From Chaunax sp. Z400 (lineage: Eukaryota; Chordata; Actinopteri; Lophiiformes; Chaunacidae): DNA of 64,000 nt. Below, in pieces: positions 38,496 through 51,056 of the stretch. The notes under the pieces were generated by a model that was not told the DNA's origin, made no database searches, and worked only from the letters and a program-made list of their open reading frames with translations. The translations under genes were made by a program, and so were the position numbers. Location: contig CM075192.1 of NCBI GenBank assembly GCA_037577475.1, forward strand, positions 15,502,408 through 15,566,407, written 5' to 3'. How positions within the stretch are numbered: the first letter of the stretch is position 1; the number at the start of each line of letters is the position of its first letter.

Positions 38496-40380
38496 ACTGA
38501 TATGATATGAAAATCTTCTCCCACAGAAAATCTTATATTTGTCTTGCTATGTTATGCATCCATTATTTTCAATATGATTCCATGCTTTTCATCAAAATAA
38601 CTTAAATAATTTGTCTTTATGTTCAAAAACATAAAATTAATCCTCAACTAATGCTTATGAAAACTACAGTCCAGTAATAATTGTACAAGGTAATGTTAAA
38701 TGATTACTGCACTATGCACAAAAAGCATCACCAATTACTTTTTGATCAGGCTTTCTCTTCCGGTGTTTTTCTGTTACATGCACTAGGCTTATTTGGAGCT
38801 CCGTCATTTACTATTGCCAGATATTTATCATATCAAATAATGTCGACTACTGTTTTTGGCAGCTGATGTATATTTCATAAGCATTCATTGTATTCTTTTG
38901 TACATGCAAAGTAGTTGTTTATCAGGTAACGTGCAAATCCAGTGTAACATCAAAGTTGCTGTGACCATGTTAATTTACATTATAATTTTTTTAAATGTGA
39001 TACTCTATAAAGATTGTCTTAATGCTACTGTATGAAAAATACAGTTAGTGACACACAGAGGCATATAAAGGAGCTAAACAAGAAATGAGAATGTTTCTTT
39101 CAAATAAAATTTTGAAACAAAAGATATTAGACTTATTCAGTTTGCAATTTAAAGACAGGACTTAGAGACAGGGCATATCCTACAGAGGGGAGTTGGAGTG
39201 TTTTACTGTTTGTATGGACAATAAAGGAAATTAAGCAGGTAAACTAAAGATTGGATTTTTGTTTAATAGCACTGTTTTATCCTTCCATTTAAGCATTATC
39301 AAAGTTGCAATAATTAGTCCAGACTAAACAGCAAACTCTATTTTGTTGGCTGCACAGAATTGCATATGCTACTCATTAGATATTAACTAACTTAAAATGA
39401 TGCATTTTATTCTTGGCAAACATTCATTCATTCCAAAGGAAACCAATATCATCATAGTAAATGTTGGAATAACATTTTGATTCATGACATATGAGAGAGG
39501 CATGAATCAAAATTTAAAATGTGTAATGTTGAAAATAGGAAGCAGGTTATGAAGTCTGTCAGTCATCCATGTCACTGGCTGATTTTGTGCAATGATTATT
39601 GTCTAAATATGAACAAAGACTCATAATAAATTACAATCATCCTTTGATATGGCTGTGTGTAACTACAGTACAAATACAGCAGAGGGTGCCATCAGTACAC
39701 CATAAACTCACACCGACAAGAAAACATATAAAATGTGGTTGTATTTTCCATGATCTGCTGCCCTCCTGTGTGTTAAGAGGTTGGTAGACACTGAAGGCCT
39801 GTCCTGAACACATGAAGCTGATAAGGTGCTAATTATTTCTTTCTAAAGCATACTATAGTCAGTGTGTACTAACACCAGGGATCAAAACCAAGTAGGCCAA
39901 ATTAAGTAATATTTTAGTATCTTCAATGAAATCCGATATGTGGCTCCAGATATAAATTAAATCATATAAGCATATAGCTGAACATTCATGGTTTTACATC
40001 ATAGTGCTTTACCATAATGAGGAGAAGAAAGAATAATTTCCTGTAGATTTAGATCAACCAATTATAACCAATAATTAACCAACATTAACCAATTATATTG
40101 TTTAATGTACACTTCTAAATAACCCTGATTACTTCATATCAAGTAAGTAAATAACTGTGTTTGACTTAGACATACGGCCTACAGGTATACTACAGTGTTG
40201 AAACGAAACTGTGACCATCATCAAACAAAATACAAACAAAAAACACAATATGAACATCTTTGATGTGAAAAAAAAATCATAGAATTAACAGATACTTATG
40301 ATTTTATGCAATGAAATTTTAACAGATTTACAATGAAGGTATGTACAGTATAAGTAAATGGCATAGAACTGGCCACCATA

Positions 40381-40479
40381 AGTGAGGTCTGGGATCAGTG
40401 GGTGGAGCATCTGCCGTACCTCTACAACCCTGGGCCTGAAGTAACAGTGGATGAGCAACTGGTTCCATTCATTAGTTGA
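40381..40479 (+). mobile_element. piggyBac-like transposase fragment
   Basis: One open stretch reads SEVWDQWVEHLPYLYNPG and then PEVTVDEQLVPFI before a stop. This is the piggyBac transposase segment with conserved VTVDEQL. Flanking sequence gives no further readable transposase and no clear terminal repeats, so only about 100 bases of a dead element remain. Confidence 0.8.
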
Positions 40480-40576
40480 TTGCTTATGTTCTTTGTGATT
40501 TTGTTTTGTGTATTTTATTCTTATATATTGTTGTTGTTACACACTTTGTGGGTGGGATGGTTAAAAAATGGGACTA

Positions 40577-40662
40577 TATACAGTACCAGTCAATAGTTTG
40601 GACACAGTTTCCCATCCACTTGAATGGGAAACTGTGTCCAAACTTTTGACTGGTACTGTATA
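40577..40662. mobile_element. Foldback MITE, copy 2 (about 86 bp)
   Basis: There are two arms of about 38 bases that pair with one mismatch: TATACAGTACCAGTCAATAG on the left and CTTTTGACTGGTACTGTATA on the right. Between them is a short loop around CCACTTGA. It is the same family as 12873-12953 but closer to a perfect palindrome, and the ends are TA. Confidence 0.88.
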
Positions 40663-41560
40663 TTATAGTTTAATTCTTCATTCTAAGAAAGAGAATATAA
40701 GAATATAACCTAATATAAAAACCTGACTGTTATTGAGAGTGTCCTCAATAAAATGTATTCAAAAGTACTTTCTACATATTTTTGCTTCTTTCTGAGGCTA
40801 TAAAAGCACTATATCTTGCTAAAAGAATCATGTTTACATAATGTTTACACCTATGCAGTACATCAAACAATAATAATATTAATAATAAACCTCTACTTTA
40901 GTAAAGAAAACAATTATGACGGTGTGTTGTAATAAAAACAACTGAATAAATCTAAGTCTTTCTGCACTGTGAAGAGGGGAAGCCTTAATATTCACAAAGT
41001 TCGTGATGAATGACAGGTTGTTTCTTCAGGCAAAATAGATTTGGGGTTTAAAATACAATTAAGCTGCTTTATTTTAGGGGTTTAGTGAAGGCAGGATATT
41101 TTTTACCCTTAAGAGAAGAGGAGTATACAGACTGTAAAGACTACACAAGGGCAAAACTCCATTTGTCAGGCTCAGCTCTTCAGATCAGATTTTGCCACAC
41201 TAAAACAAGGATTTTACTTTATTTTGTATTCATTACTGAAGGTGCACCAAATGGTTGCGGAATGAAGAGTATTGAAACTTGTGTGGTGGCAAATACAATG
41301 TTAACTTCATATAATATATAAGCTGACCAAGCTAAATAATCAGGTGTGTACTATATGTTTTTCACTGCGGACACAGGTTGTAAAAGTCAATACACCCATG
41401 TCCATATAACCACCGTACCTTAGCAGAGCGTATCACAAAGCAAGCAGCTTAGCACAGGACAATAAATAATGTGTAATGTTAATGAAAATAATATATATAA
41501 ATTTAAGAATTGCAACAATAATTCTCATTGAAGATGCTCTGTCTCACCAGCATTTTAATT

Positions 41561-41786
41561 TAGTGGTGGTTCTCAAAGTCACTTCCTTTTTCTGTGACCC
41601 CTGCAGAAAAAAGGGATAAACTTATTTATACATTTTATGTTCATGGGTTTCATATACTGTCTGTGATAAAACACCTAATAGAAAACATCTTATCAGACTG
41701 GGGACTCTGGGACAAAGCTATGGAGGTCCGTGGCTAATTTCTGCCAGTTTAGGGATTATTGATGGGAACAAACATGAGAACCACTG
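41561..41786. mobile_element. hAT-like non-autonomous element
   Basis: The left end TAGTGGTGGTTCTCAAAGT and the right end ATGAGAACCACTGC are imperfect inverted repeats of the kind seen on hAT elements (cagtGGTTCTCAAA consensus type). TTTAAT occurs outside both ends and may be part of a target-site duplication. No transposase is present. Confidence 0.55.
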
Positions 41787-42569
41787 CTTTAATAGTAAAT
41801 ATTGTAGTTAAATTACAACTTTGAAGTGTATTCATGTTTCTGTTGTAGTGTCTCCTTATACACTACAGTAAGTACTCATGGTGTGTTATTCTTCATAAAT
41901 GTATGCAGCTGAGGTAAGACAGTTTCTCGTAAATAAAAAAAAAGAAGATGTTTATGATTTGTAATTCATGAACCAACTCAGATTAACTTCTAGAAATGTT
42001 TACCGGCGTTGAAAGAAGAAAGAGTGGGCGAGGTGCAACAACCCATTACGTCATGGTTACCAACACTTAGTTACTGTTTCTATCTTTAACGGTGGTGCTC
42101 GTTAAGTTAATGACTTGTTTGTTTTCAGTGTTGACAGGAAAGATGTGTCACACTCAGCCCTCCAGAGTAATTCCTCCTCAGTGCTTGGCTCTAGTAATGA
42201 ACCTCAGAGGGTTTAGTGACATACTGCCGTAAACAGCAAGTGTTTTGTTTTGTTTCATTAATAAAAGTGACCAAAAAAGTGAGCTTGTGAAAGTTAAAGC
42301 ATGGCTTAAGTGGATGCAATAAGATTTATAAAGCACATAACACAGACTGATAAACAAGAAGCAGCATGTCACAATATCACAGCTACATTGATTAGCATGT
42401 GAGATGTCAAACACAACCCCAGAATAAAGCTGTCAATAAGTTGTCAAGCTGTCAAGTCAATAAGCGAGACATCCATCACACCGATGGTTAAAACTAATGA
42501 GCAGCACAACAATTGCCACTATCAGCATAAACAGACACATTACAAGCGGCAAACTCAACCTCGACACAC

Positions 42570-42705
42570 TACCTAAATTGTATTTATAGCGCTTTTCTAG
42601 TCTTATTGACTCATTGTGCTTTAAAACACAAGCCAGCATTCACCCACTCACACAAACATTCATACAGTGGTGGCAGAGGCTTATTTAGGACATAGATAAA
42701 CACTA
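42570..42705. repeat. Dispersed fish repeat, LINE/SINE tail type
   Basis: TTTATAGCGCTTTTCTAGTC near 42581, together with ATTCACCCACTCACACAAAC near 42638 and ATACAGTGGTGGCAGAGGC near 42662, is a motif series I know from interspersed repeats of many fish genomes. The exact family is not assigned. Confidence 0.45.
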
Positions 42706-43779
42706 GGCATGATGGGTAATAAGGGCAATTGCTTCACTGCCCACAAAAGGCCAAAAGCCGTGTCCACATGTGTCTGCAACTCCTGTCCTCACATACTGGA
42801 CAGTGCAGCTGGAGTACATCCAGTATTCACCTGCAGTGCATTATTACCCCACGGCACTCATGACAACAGTATGGTGTAGTGAGGTGCTGATGACTAACTG
42901 GGGGTGGCATGTGTCCAGTTTGAAATACTCCACCAGCACTTCACTGTGGATGCAGGCATGTGTTCCTGGTATTTTCAGCACCATCTACCTGCATATATCA
43001 GTGAACAACAACACCTCACATTTTCTCCCACTGAGCAGCTCCTCAACTGCAGAACATGTTGTTGTTGCTCTCTGATAATCACAGTGTGACAGTGTAATGC
43101 TGTGTTAAACCTGATTAGATGTTGTTTAGTGTCACGGCTTCAAGGGGTTGTATGCAGACAGTCTTCTCATGGAGTTGTCCACTAAATGGTCATTTAAAAA
43201 AATTGGGCTACTTGCTGCATTCTGATGCATCAAGGCCAGATTTTTCAATTAACTATATATATATATCATAGAGAACAGCAAGGGACGGTCTCATCCATAA
43301 ATTCACAGAGATATATAATTATATCTTCATAGCTCAAGGAGCGTCTGATGCGTGTCACTGTAATAAAAACTTAATTTAAAGAGACTGGCATAAAACTTTG
43401 TAACCTTTGTATTCCCAACCTGTTCATTGAAAGAAATCGTCAACTCTTTCATTTGTCGATAATGTACGTGAACCCTCATCTTCCTACATTTGAGGTCTAC
43501 CCCTCTGCTGGGATCAGCTCTTTCCATTGCATCAAAGCACTCAATCCACAAAAGCAGCAAAAAATGAAAACAAAAGGAAAAAAAGCAACAAAAAGAATCC
43601 AGAAACAGAATGAAACGGAACATCTCAGCTCATAGACACACATTCACAAAAGCAGAAAACCAAGGATTTGCACGATATACAAGTAAAAGTCACAAATAGC
43701 TTTGAGGCAGGTTTCACTCAGATCTATCAGCTAAAGGTGCTCCTCTATGGTCTGACAAAAAAATTGGATTAGTTTGGTT

Positions 43780-44260
43780 TAGCTTATTGTTTATTTTTGC
43801 AGGGATAGTGCACAATTAAAAGTAATTGCCCCAGAGTTGGCTTGCAGCTAATTTACATGTGGTTCCTGGGCAGGTAGACAAAAACAAACACAAAACAGCA
43901 AGGACACTACATAAAACAGCACAATATATACAAGTCTATCACTGTGAGATAATAAATAGAATCAGCAGCCTATAATACTGTAAGTACAATATAGAACAAG
44001 GCAATCTTTGGTGGTGATACTTTTGTGCTGAGTTTAGCTTAAGGCTGGTCTTAAACACTGCAAAGCTTCCAGAGTCCCTAATGTTTGTGGGAATGGAATT
44101 CCACTTCCCCACTACTTTAACCGTGAAAGCAGATTGAGCAAAGGTTGTCTTTTTGAACCGCGGTACCCAATCAACCCGAGCAGATGCTCTAGTCCTGCCA
44201 GCACTGCCACTGCCGGGAGAAACCACCCAGGGGGTGCGAGGTTATGAATAATTTTAAACA
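43780..44260 (-). mobile_element. Probable LINE 3' fragment
   Basis: On the minus strand, an open stretch at 44226-43939 contains FAQSAFTVKVVGKWNSIPTN followed by a phenylalanine-lysine-rich end (FAVFKTSLK). This is the layout of the C-terminus of non-LTR reverse transcriptases (a WN-S-P motif, then FK..LK). The upstream part of the element is missing. The family assignment rests on this motif alone. Confidence 0.5.
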
Positions 44261-45479
44261 TCAGGCATGCATCAGAGTAAAATGAGAAGTTATCAAACTT
44301 GAGGAAATTATATTTTTTTCAAAATATTGCAGTAATGATGATCCCTTGGCTTGAAAATTCATTGTTACAAAGCCGAAAACATGGGGCTGATTTTCTGAGC
44401 TCATGTAAAGATGACTTTTTAGAGATACGTGGCTCTCAGGGGACAGCAACACTACAAACATATGATGATCTTATAGAGTAGCATGCGTTGCTGTATATTG
44501 AAGTAGCTAAAGGTATATAAAGTAGTTCAAATGAGCTCAGGTCCTCCTGAGGCTGTGTAGACCTTGCAAAGCGTGAAAGTATAAGTTTCCTATTCATTAC
44601 AAAGCTTATGCTGCTTCTTTCAATGCATAAAAAAAGATATATCCATTCAAACTGACCTAAACTGTCTTTGGATTCCTGCAGCACCATGCAGACATGGGAA
44701 GAATATGCAAACTTATGGAAGAAAGTTCTGAGTTCCGACCTTTTTTTTTTACCCTATTTTTTAAAATTTGAGTATGAATTTAACATATAGATTAAATGAT
44801 TTTATATCTCACATTTAATACCAAGAAAGCTTCAGAGTTTTAGAAGCCTAGAATATACAAATGTTTATTTGTACCCAATTCATGCTGTTTCCAGCAAAAC
44901 AATTTACAACCTAAAAAGTTTTGTGTTTGTTTTAGGCAGATGATACTCCAAAGCAACAACACAAATGATACTAATTAGTGTCTCATGTCAATAATAGTCT
45001 CAAGTGTCTGATTAAAGTGTAGGGCTCGTTTGTGACTCTACCTTTGTGAATTCTCTTATCAAAACAGTCTTATGCAATGCTGTTTACCCTAGATTGGCTT
45101 ATTTCTCTTTGCATATTCCAAAGCTGTGTTGGTGAAGATGTTAGTTTGTTTGTATGTTTTCTGTTTGTATTTGTTTTCTTAAGCTGCAGTGTGTTGAGCT
45201 CTCCAGGCCACTGTAGAGAAATTAGCTTTCTATCAGTAAGCTGTTTGCTTCTTTCTTGAAATAAACTCTCATTTCACATTGACTCATTACAGGCCAGAAT
45301 CCATTCACTCTCAAACTTTCCTTTTTTTCCTCTATGTGTTTTAAAGAAAACAATTCTGACTTAAAAGTTCAAGCTAACCTTCTATTTATGTCACATTAGT
45401 CCTGTGGTTTTGTTTCCATCTTTAGAGATACTTGTTACAAAACTGAATAGAGGTTTTACCAATTTATGTACTGTCACAT

Positions 45480-45815
45480 ACAGTGCATAAGAGTTAGTCC
45501 ACCTCTGAATGGCTCAAAAGAAATATAATTAAAGTTTTGCATTAGTCTGGTCAAAGTCCAGACCTGAACCCCGTTGAGATGCTGTGGCGGGACCTGAAAA
45601 GATCAATTCATTCTCACAAACCCTCTAATGTGGCTTCACTAAAGCAGTAAGTGGGACAAAATTCCACCACAGTGATGTCAGAGACTGATCTCCAGTTATT
45701 GGAAGCATTTAGTCACTGTTGTTGCTGCAAAAGATGGCACACCTAGCTATTAAGTACAGGGGGTAAAAACTTTTATATCCTGGTGATCTAGGTATTGGAA
45801 AACCTTGTTAAATAA
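45480..45815 (+). mobile_element. Tc1-like transposase C-terminal remnant
   Basis: The plus-strand reading gives SPDLNPVEMLWRDLKRSI, the Tc1 transposase motif around the third catalytic acid, then HSHKPSNVASLKQ and a stop. Later, frameshifted sequence matches the usual end of such elements (a CTATTAAGTACAGGGGGTAA region near 45749). It is inactive and distinct from the family at 1-470. Confidence 0.8.
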
Positions 45816-47529
45816 AATTAGCGTTTAAAACTTGTATTGTGTTTACTCAGGTTGCCTTTGTTTTATGTGAGTATGAGATACACACAAAAATAGAAGAAAT
45901 CATGGTCCAATCGTTTTTCACAGCACTGTACCCTGTGCATCACTACTCAGTTTGCTGCTATGTATTATTATTGTTTCCCATATTTAGTGGTAGAAAAAGG
46001 CTACGATTTGCTGAGGAAACCATACATACAAGTAAGATATTACTTATAAAGATGTTTTTAAATTCGCAGATTTGTTATACAAAAAATAAATTCCAGCTGA
46101 TTTATTGATTATTTTTACTTATATTTTCAAAGATTGCCAAGATCTACTGATCAACTCCATTGATTATTTGATTCCCCGAACACAAGGACAGGATCACCCA
46201 GAATGTTAATTCATATTCTGTGTCTATATACGCATTTACAGATCTGTGCACCCTTATATATCGTATTAATGACACATTTTCAGATTCATATGAACATTCA
46301 CAAATCTCAGTAGACATTCAGAGTTTATTTTACTCACTTACAACTATGATTATGAACACAAAGTGAACACAAATCGCTTTGTGTTATAGTTTTGCTCTAA
46401 ACTGTATATACCATGCAGATTTGAATGTGGATCACTGGTCTATCCTGAGGATGCTCGGATTGCTCTGACACTGTAGATATGTCTTCCTGAATGACCAAAC
46501 ATTTTGAACCTAGTTGTGTATTGTGTAAACTCCATGTGGGCTCTATATGTTACCAGTGGTGGGTGGGAAAACTAGAGATGAGCTACAAACTAGACCGTCA
46601 TGTGCTCTTGTATCTCCACCCTTGAGTTAGGCTGACATAAGGAAGCTACTTTGTCTGCTGGTTCTGGGGACTGGGGACAGTATCATGCCGTCCCATTGGC
46701 TGTATAGATTGTAGCTGGATTTGTGGTGCATGCAAGCTCAATAACTTACATGTTCATTTTGTGAACATGCTTTAGAAACAATACAAAACAGCTACAAGTG
46801 AATTCCAATCATAAAATACATTGAATATAAATTTCAGAAATATGAACAAAACCACTATTTCCATTTCTCATCCGTTCACCCCCATTTCTACCACTTCCCA
46901 AACTTAAACTACAACTACTTCATGTCATAAGTATAAGTATAAGGTTACTAACTACATATGGATGTTGTCCAACAACTTAATAAAACCCCATAATAAGCTT
47001 CATATTTTATCGTTTTAATTACCTTTAACTCAGAGGATCATGCTGTAAAGCCCTTAAACACATGCTTGCACATGTGACGAGGGACCACCATTAAACACTG
47101 GGGATATTAACACTGCTTCCTCGGCATCAGTTTGGGGAAACATTGGAGATTTACTCCTGTGGGATTTAAACCATTAGCATGATTAAATTAATGGTTCTTC
47201 CAGGTATCCAACATGTCACAGGTGTTGCTTGCACTGTGAAGTGTGTTTATAATGCTTCTCAAATGACATAGTTAATGTTAATTACAAGTTAATTACAAGT
47301 TAAATATTCTCTGAAACTGAAAAAAAATATGAGACACAAATGACTCTTTTGAGTAATGTTTCAATTACATCATGACTCCACTCGGCTTTTTGTTCATCTT
47401 GACAGTATGGATGTTTTTGGATTTGATAAAAAAAATTTTTTTAAATGCTGTTAGTGTGACCTGGAGATCAGAATCAGAATGATCTTAACGATGCTACGCT
47501 ACAATTAAATTATTAATGACAAATGTCTC

Positions 47530-48175
47530 TAGTACTTTCTAGAGACCCTTTAGCTGCTATGACCTGCTGAAAACGTGATGCATATCCAGACACAAGCTTC
47601 TGGCAGCCTTTCTGAGGAATCTTAGCCCATTCCTTATTCTGCAAAGACCTCTGATTCTGGAATATTCCTGGGTTTATGTGCACCTTCTTCAAATTCCATC
47701 AGAAATTTTTTATAGGATTCAGTCAGGCAACTGCTTCAGCCACTCTAGAATGTTCCAGGACTTCTTCTGACACCAAAACTTAGTGGAATTTGAGGTTTGC
47801 TTGGGATCATTGTCCTTTTGGAATGTCCAACGACGCCCAAGCCTCAGCTTCCTCACAGATAGCAAGATGTTTTATTCTAGGATTTCCTGATACTTGATAA
47901 AATCCATTTTACCCTCTACACACTGGATGTTTCCAGTCCCAGGGGAAGCAAAGCAGCCTCAGAGCATCGCCGAGTCACCACCATGACTCACTGTAGGTAG
48001 GGTGTTCGTCATTCTTCCTACTCCAGACATAAAGCTGATCCATAGGCCCGAAAAGTTACGGTTTTGTTTCATTGCTCCACAGACATCCTGAAACTTCTGC
48101 TTATCTCGATGGCTTTGAGTGTGTGTTTTTGGGTCAGCGGTGGTGTATGTCTTAGAGTTCAGGCATTCACCCTTA
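47530..48175 (-). mobile_element. Tc1-like transposase remnant
   Basis: Minus-strand readings in several frames recover fragments in order: a VWSRK-type segment near 48025, SESWW near 47985, then KGQ-SQANLKFH near 47800 and NKEWAKIPQKGCQKL near 47620. Together they follow the order of a Tc1 transposase. Several stops and frameshifts are present. Confidence 0.75.
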
Positions 48176-48924
48176 GGTAAATTTAGGGCTTAGCAGAAAA
48201 ACTTTTGAACTCTACTGCTACTGCTAGCAATGACACTTACTGTATGTTGTGGGTCAAACATACGGTTCAACTATATCATGCAGTATATCATATAGTGAGC
48301 TTTAGGCAGCCAACCACTGAATATGATGATGCTACAGTATGTTCATGGTTCAGAAGGTGTAGAGTCAGACCTTCTAAAATCACTGATAGTCCAAGAGAGG
48401 TGACCTAAAGGAAATAAATCAGAGGGAATCACATTTGTTAAGAGTTAATAGCCTTTATGAAATTTTGTTTGGAAGATTCAAGAAATCAAACTGAATGTTG
48501 CTTATATGTGATGTTTTCTCTTTTGTGTTTGCTGATTATTATGATGTGAATTCATTGTTTTAGCTGTTGAGTTGTTGATCACTGTGAGGAAGACGAGACC
48601 ATTATGCTACTCGGGCACTTTTGAGATACATTAGAGAATATGACCCTCTGAGAATATACTTGGTCAAACATCACACTGCTGCATATATCACCCAGCCACC
48701 CCACTCAGCTTTTAGTTGTTGGCCTGCATCTGAAGGGTAAGACTCTTACTTTGACTATGAGTGGAAGACTCAATGACTATACACTGCATAATTGTCTTTG
48801 TCCGCAATGTTATACTGTATATTATAAGTGTTTGTCACTTGTGAGGTAATACAAATCATGAATGATTTTACCAATTGGCAATTTTGGCTCCTAATGTGCT
48901 AAAGAGAGGAGTGAATAAGGTAAT

Positions 48925-48945
48925 ATGTAATAATAATAATAATAC
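48925..48945. repeat. TAA trinucleotide microsatellite
   Basis: A short run of TAA/AAT units lies upstream of OR3. It is an ordinary simple repeat. Confidence 0.8.
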
Positions 48946-49205
48946 CTTGTAATACCTTTATGACTGCAAATGTGTTGAAACGGTTTGTTTTTTTCTGACC
49001 CCCCCTAAAAAACCCAAAGACTCAATTTGAAATCAACTGACAGACAGAAAAGAGAGCAAATCTTGATAGAGCTCCAACACCTCCTCACAATAGAGGTTAT
49101 CAATTAACTACTAATGATCCCTTTTGATAAACTTCCTTTCATGAATTTTGACTTATATTTTGCAGGGCTGTCTTTGTCTTGGTTTTGGTTGTGAAACAGG
49201 TGATA

Positions 49206-50174
49206 ATGATCCACACCAATGTCTCCAGGATGAAAAGCTTCTTCATCCTTGGATTCCCTGGACTTTCACCTCAATATTATGGACCTGTATCAGCCATGCT
49301 CTTTTTCATCTACGTAGCTATCGCAGTAGGGAATGTGTTCATTTTAGCATTTGTGACGTGTCAGAAGTCACTTCAGAAACCAACATATCTGGTCTTTTGT
49401 CACCTGGCACTGAATGACTTAACATTTGGCACTGTGACTCTCCCAAAGATCATATCAAAATACTGGTTTGATGACAGCATTATTTCATTTTATGGGTGCT
49501 TTACTCAGATGTTCTTTGTTCATTATTTAGGATCAGTGACTTCCTTCATCTTGTTGGTGATGGCTCTTGATCGATTTATTGCCGTTTGTATTCCACTGCG
49601 TTATGCAATCCTCATCACAAACAACAGAATATCTGTGCTCTGTGGGTTTGCTTGGTTTATACCTGTGTCTTTGTTAGTCACCATTATTGTCCAAGCCCTC
49701 GCTTTACCTTACTGTAAATCTAATGTCATTGCTCAGTGCTACTGTGACCACATTGCTATAACAAGTCAGGCATGTGGTGAGGATGTTAAAATTGTTCAGG
49801 TCACTGCTCTCTGTATGGCCATGTTTTGTCTTTTGCTTCCTCTTGCATTTATCTTATTTTCCTATGTTTCCATTATTGTGGTTATTATGAAAATGTCTAA
49901 TGCTAGAGGGCGCAAAAAAACCTTGTCAACCTGTACACCACAGATATTTATCACGTGTCTTTTTTACCTGCCCAGATGTTTCGTTTATGTCGCTAATACT
50001 GTTGGGTTTTATTTCAGTTTGGATGTTCGCATTTTATTGATATTGCTGTACAGTCTTTTCCCTCCTGCTGTTAATCCAATCATATATTGTTTCAAGACTC
50101 AGGACATCAAGCAGACTTTAATGAAAAAGCTGAAAACAACTAGGATTGGAGCCGAGGTAAAACTTTCATTCTGA
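49206..50174 (+). CDS. Olfactory receptor, class I-like (OR3 of cluster)
   Basis: This is an intact single-exon odorant receptor of 322 codons. I chose the ATG at 49206 because it places a sequon (NVS) at residue 5 before the family motif FFILGFPGL. The frame is open further upstream but only from a non-ATG codon, past a splice acceptor (tattttgcag) at about 49164. Landmarks are KPTYLVFCHLALNDL at TM2, MALDRFIAVCIPLRY at TM3 (DRF in place of DRY), KKTLSTCTPQIFITC at TM6, and PPAVNPIIYCFKTQDI at TM7. The FILGFPGL start recalls tetrapod OR51/OR52 receptors. It is clearly from a different subfamily than OR1 and OR2. A polyadenylation signal AATAAA lies at 50198. Confidence 0.95.
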   Translation: MIHTNVSRMKSFFILGFPGLSPQYYGPVSAMLFFIYVAIAVGNVFILAFVTCQKSLQKPTYLVFCHLALNDLTFGTVTLPKIISKYWFDDSIISFYGCFTQMFFVHYLGSVTSFILLVMALDRFIAVCIPLRYAILITNNRISVLCGFAWFIPVSLLVTIIVQALALPYCKSNVIAQCYCDHIAITSQACGEDVKIVQVTALCMAMFCLLLPLAFILFSYVSIIVVIMKMSNARGRKKTLSTCTPQIFITCLFYLPRCFVYVANTVGFYFSLDVRILLILLYSLFPPAVNPIIYCFKTQDIKQTLMKKLKTTRIGAEVKLSF

Positions 50175-50197
50175 TGATGAACTGATTTTTCTAGTGC

Positions 50198-50203
50198 AAT
50201 AAA
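50198..50203 (+). terminator. Polyadenylation signal after OR3
   Basis: AATAAA lies 24 bases past the OR3 stop. A second plus-strand AATAAA is at 50604-50609. Either could end the transcript. Confidence 0.5.
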
Positions 50204-50635
50204 TATGATTGTACAACAGAAAATTATTTTAAAAGGGGTTAACATCAACATGAATTATCGTTGACTCCTAATTCAACAACTGGTTATAGGCAAAGGATGA
50301 TGGAATTAAAAGAAGACCAACACATTTTTTATATACATATTTTATTTATTTAATTTCTAATTGTTATTACTATTTATTTTATTTTATTATTATGAATTTT
50401 AAATGTTTTTGTAATTGCCTATTCATTTATTTATTTTTACTTAGTTTGTACTTTATGCAATATACTATAATTTGTATCACTCATTATTTATCTGTTTTTC
50501 CTTGTTTATTTCTCATTAGATGGGATTTTGAGAATGATTGGGAGAGGATTTGTTTGTTACATGTTCTAAATTTCCTTTATTGTATTGTGTTAATAACAAA
50601 ATCAATAAAGATATTGTTGAAAAAAATTACATTAT

Positions 50636-50659
50636 TGTGTGTGTGTGTGTGTGTGTGTA
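50636..50659. repeat. TG dinucleotide microsatellite
   Basis: A run of about a dozen TG units lies in the 0.9-kb tail-to-tail gap between OR3 and the FAT4-like gene. The rest of this gap is AT-rich and shows no gene. A minus-strand polyadenylation signal (TTTATT as read on plus) near 50576 may serve the FAT4-like transcript. Confidence 0.85.
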
Positions 50660-51056
50660 CTTGTTACATTACTGAAAAACATAAATTGTACAAAAATCCA
50701 GATTATTTAATGTATCTAAAATGGTTCTCACTTGTAGGTGTAATTGCTTGACAAATATCACACTGTATGTTATTCAATGGAAGTAATGAACTAATAAGGA
50801 GAAAGATACTGTCCATTTTCTGGATTAAATGTTTTTAATCACTCAGAAGGCTGTATTTTTCCCTTATTTAGGGGGTTACATCTATACTGTGCTTTACACT
50901 GAACAGCCACCAAAATTAAAGTCTTACCCAAAGCATCATGTTTGTTTGTAAACAAGAAGTAAACAAGAGTTTTTGTCGAAGTGAAACCATTTAATTGCTG
51001 TTTGTTCAGGAGCCCAGAGTCCAAACTAAAACTCAGGATGTTCATTTCTTTAGTCA

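Larger units (their letters stand above)
38496..49205. other. Long repeat-rich spacer between OR2 and OR3
   Basis: About 10.7 kb hold no gene I can support. The recognisable content is transposon debris: piggyBac-like (40381), foldback MITE (40577), hAT-like MITE (41561), LINE-type tails (42570, 43780) and two Tc1-like remnants (45480, 47530). No olfactory receptor pseudogene was found by looking for DRY and NPIIY type motifs. Confidence 0.55.

Noticed and set aside
43327..43623. 98-codon minus-strand frame
   Set aside because: Phenylalanine-rich from A/T-rich DNA, with no domain and no neighbouring exon.
49179..49205. Upstream extension of OR3
   Set aside because: It begins at a TTG codon after a splice acceptor. 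The ATG at 49206 gives the normal receptor N-terminus with a sequon.
49148..49417. 89-codon frame overlapping the OR3 start
   Set aside because: An out-of-frame shadow of the receptor coding sequence.
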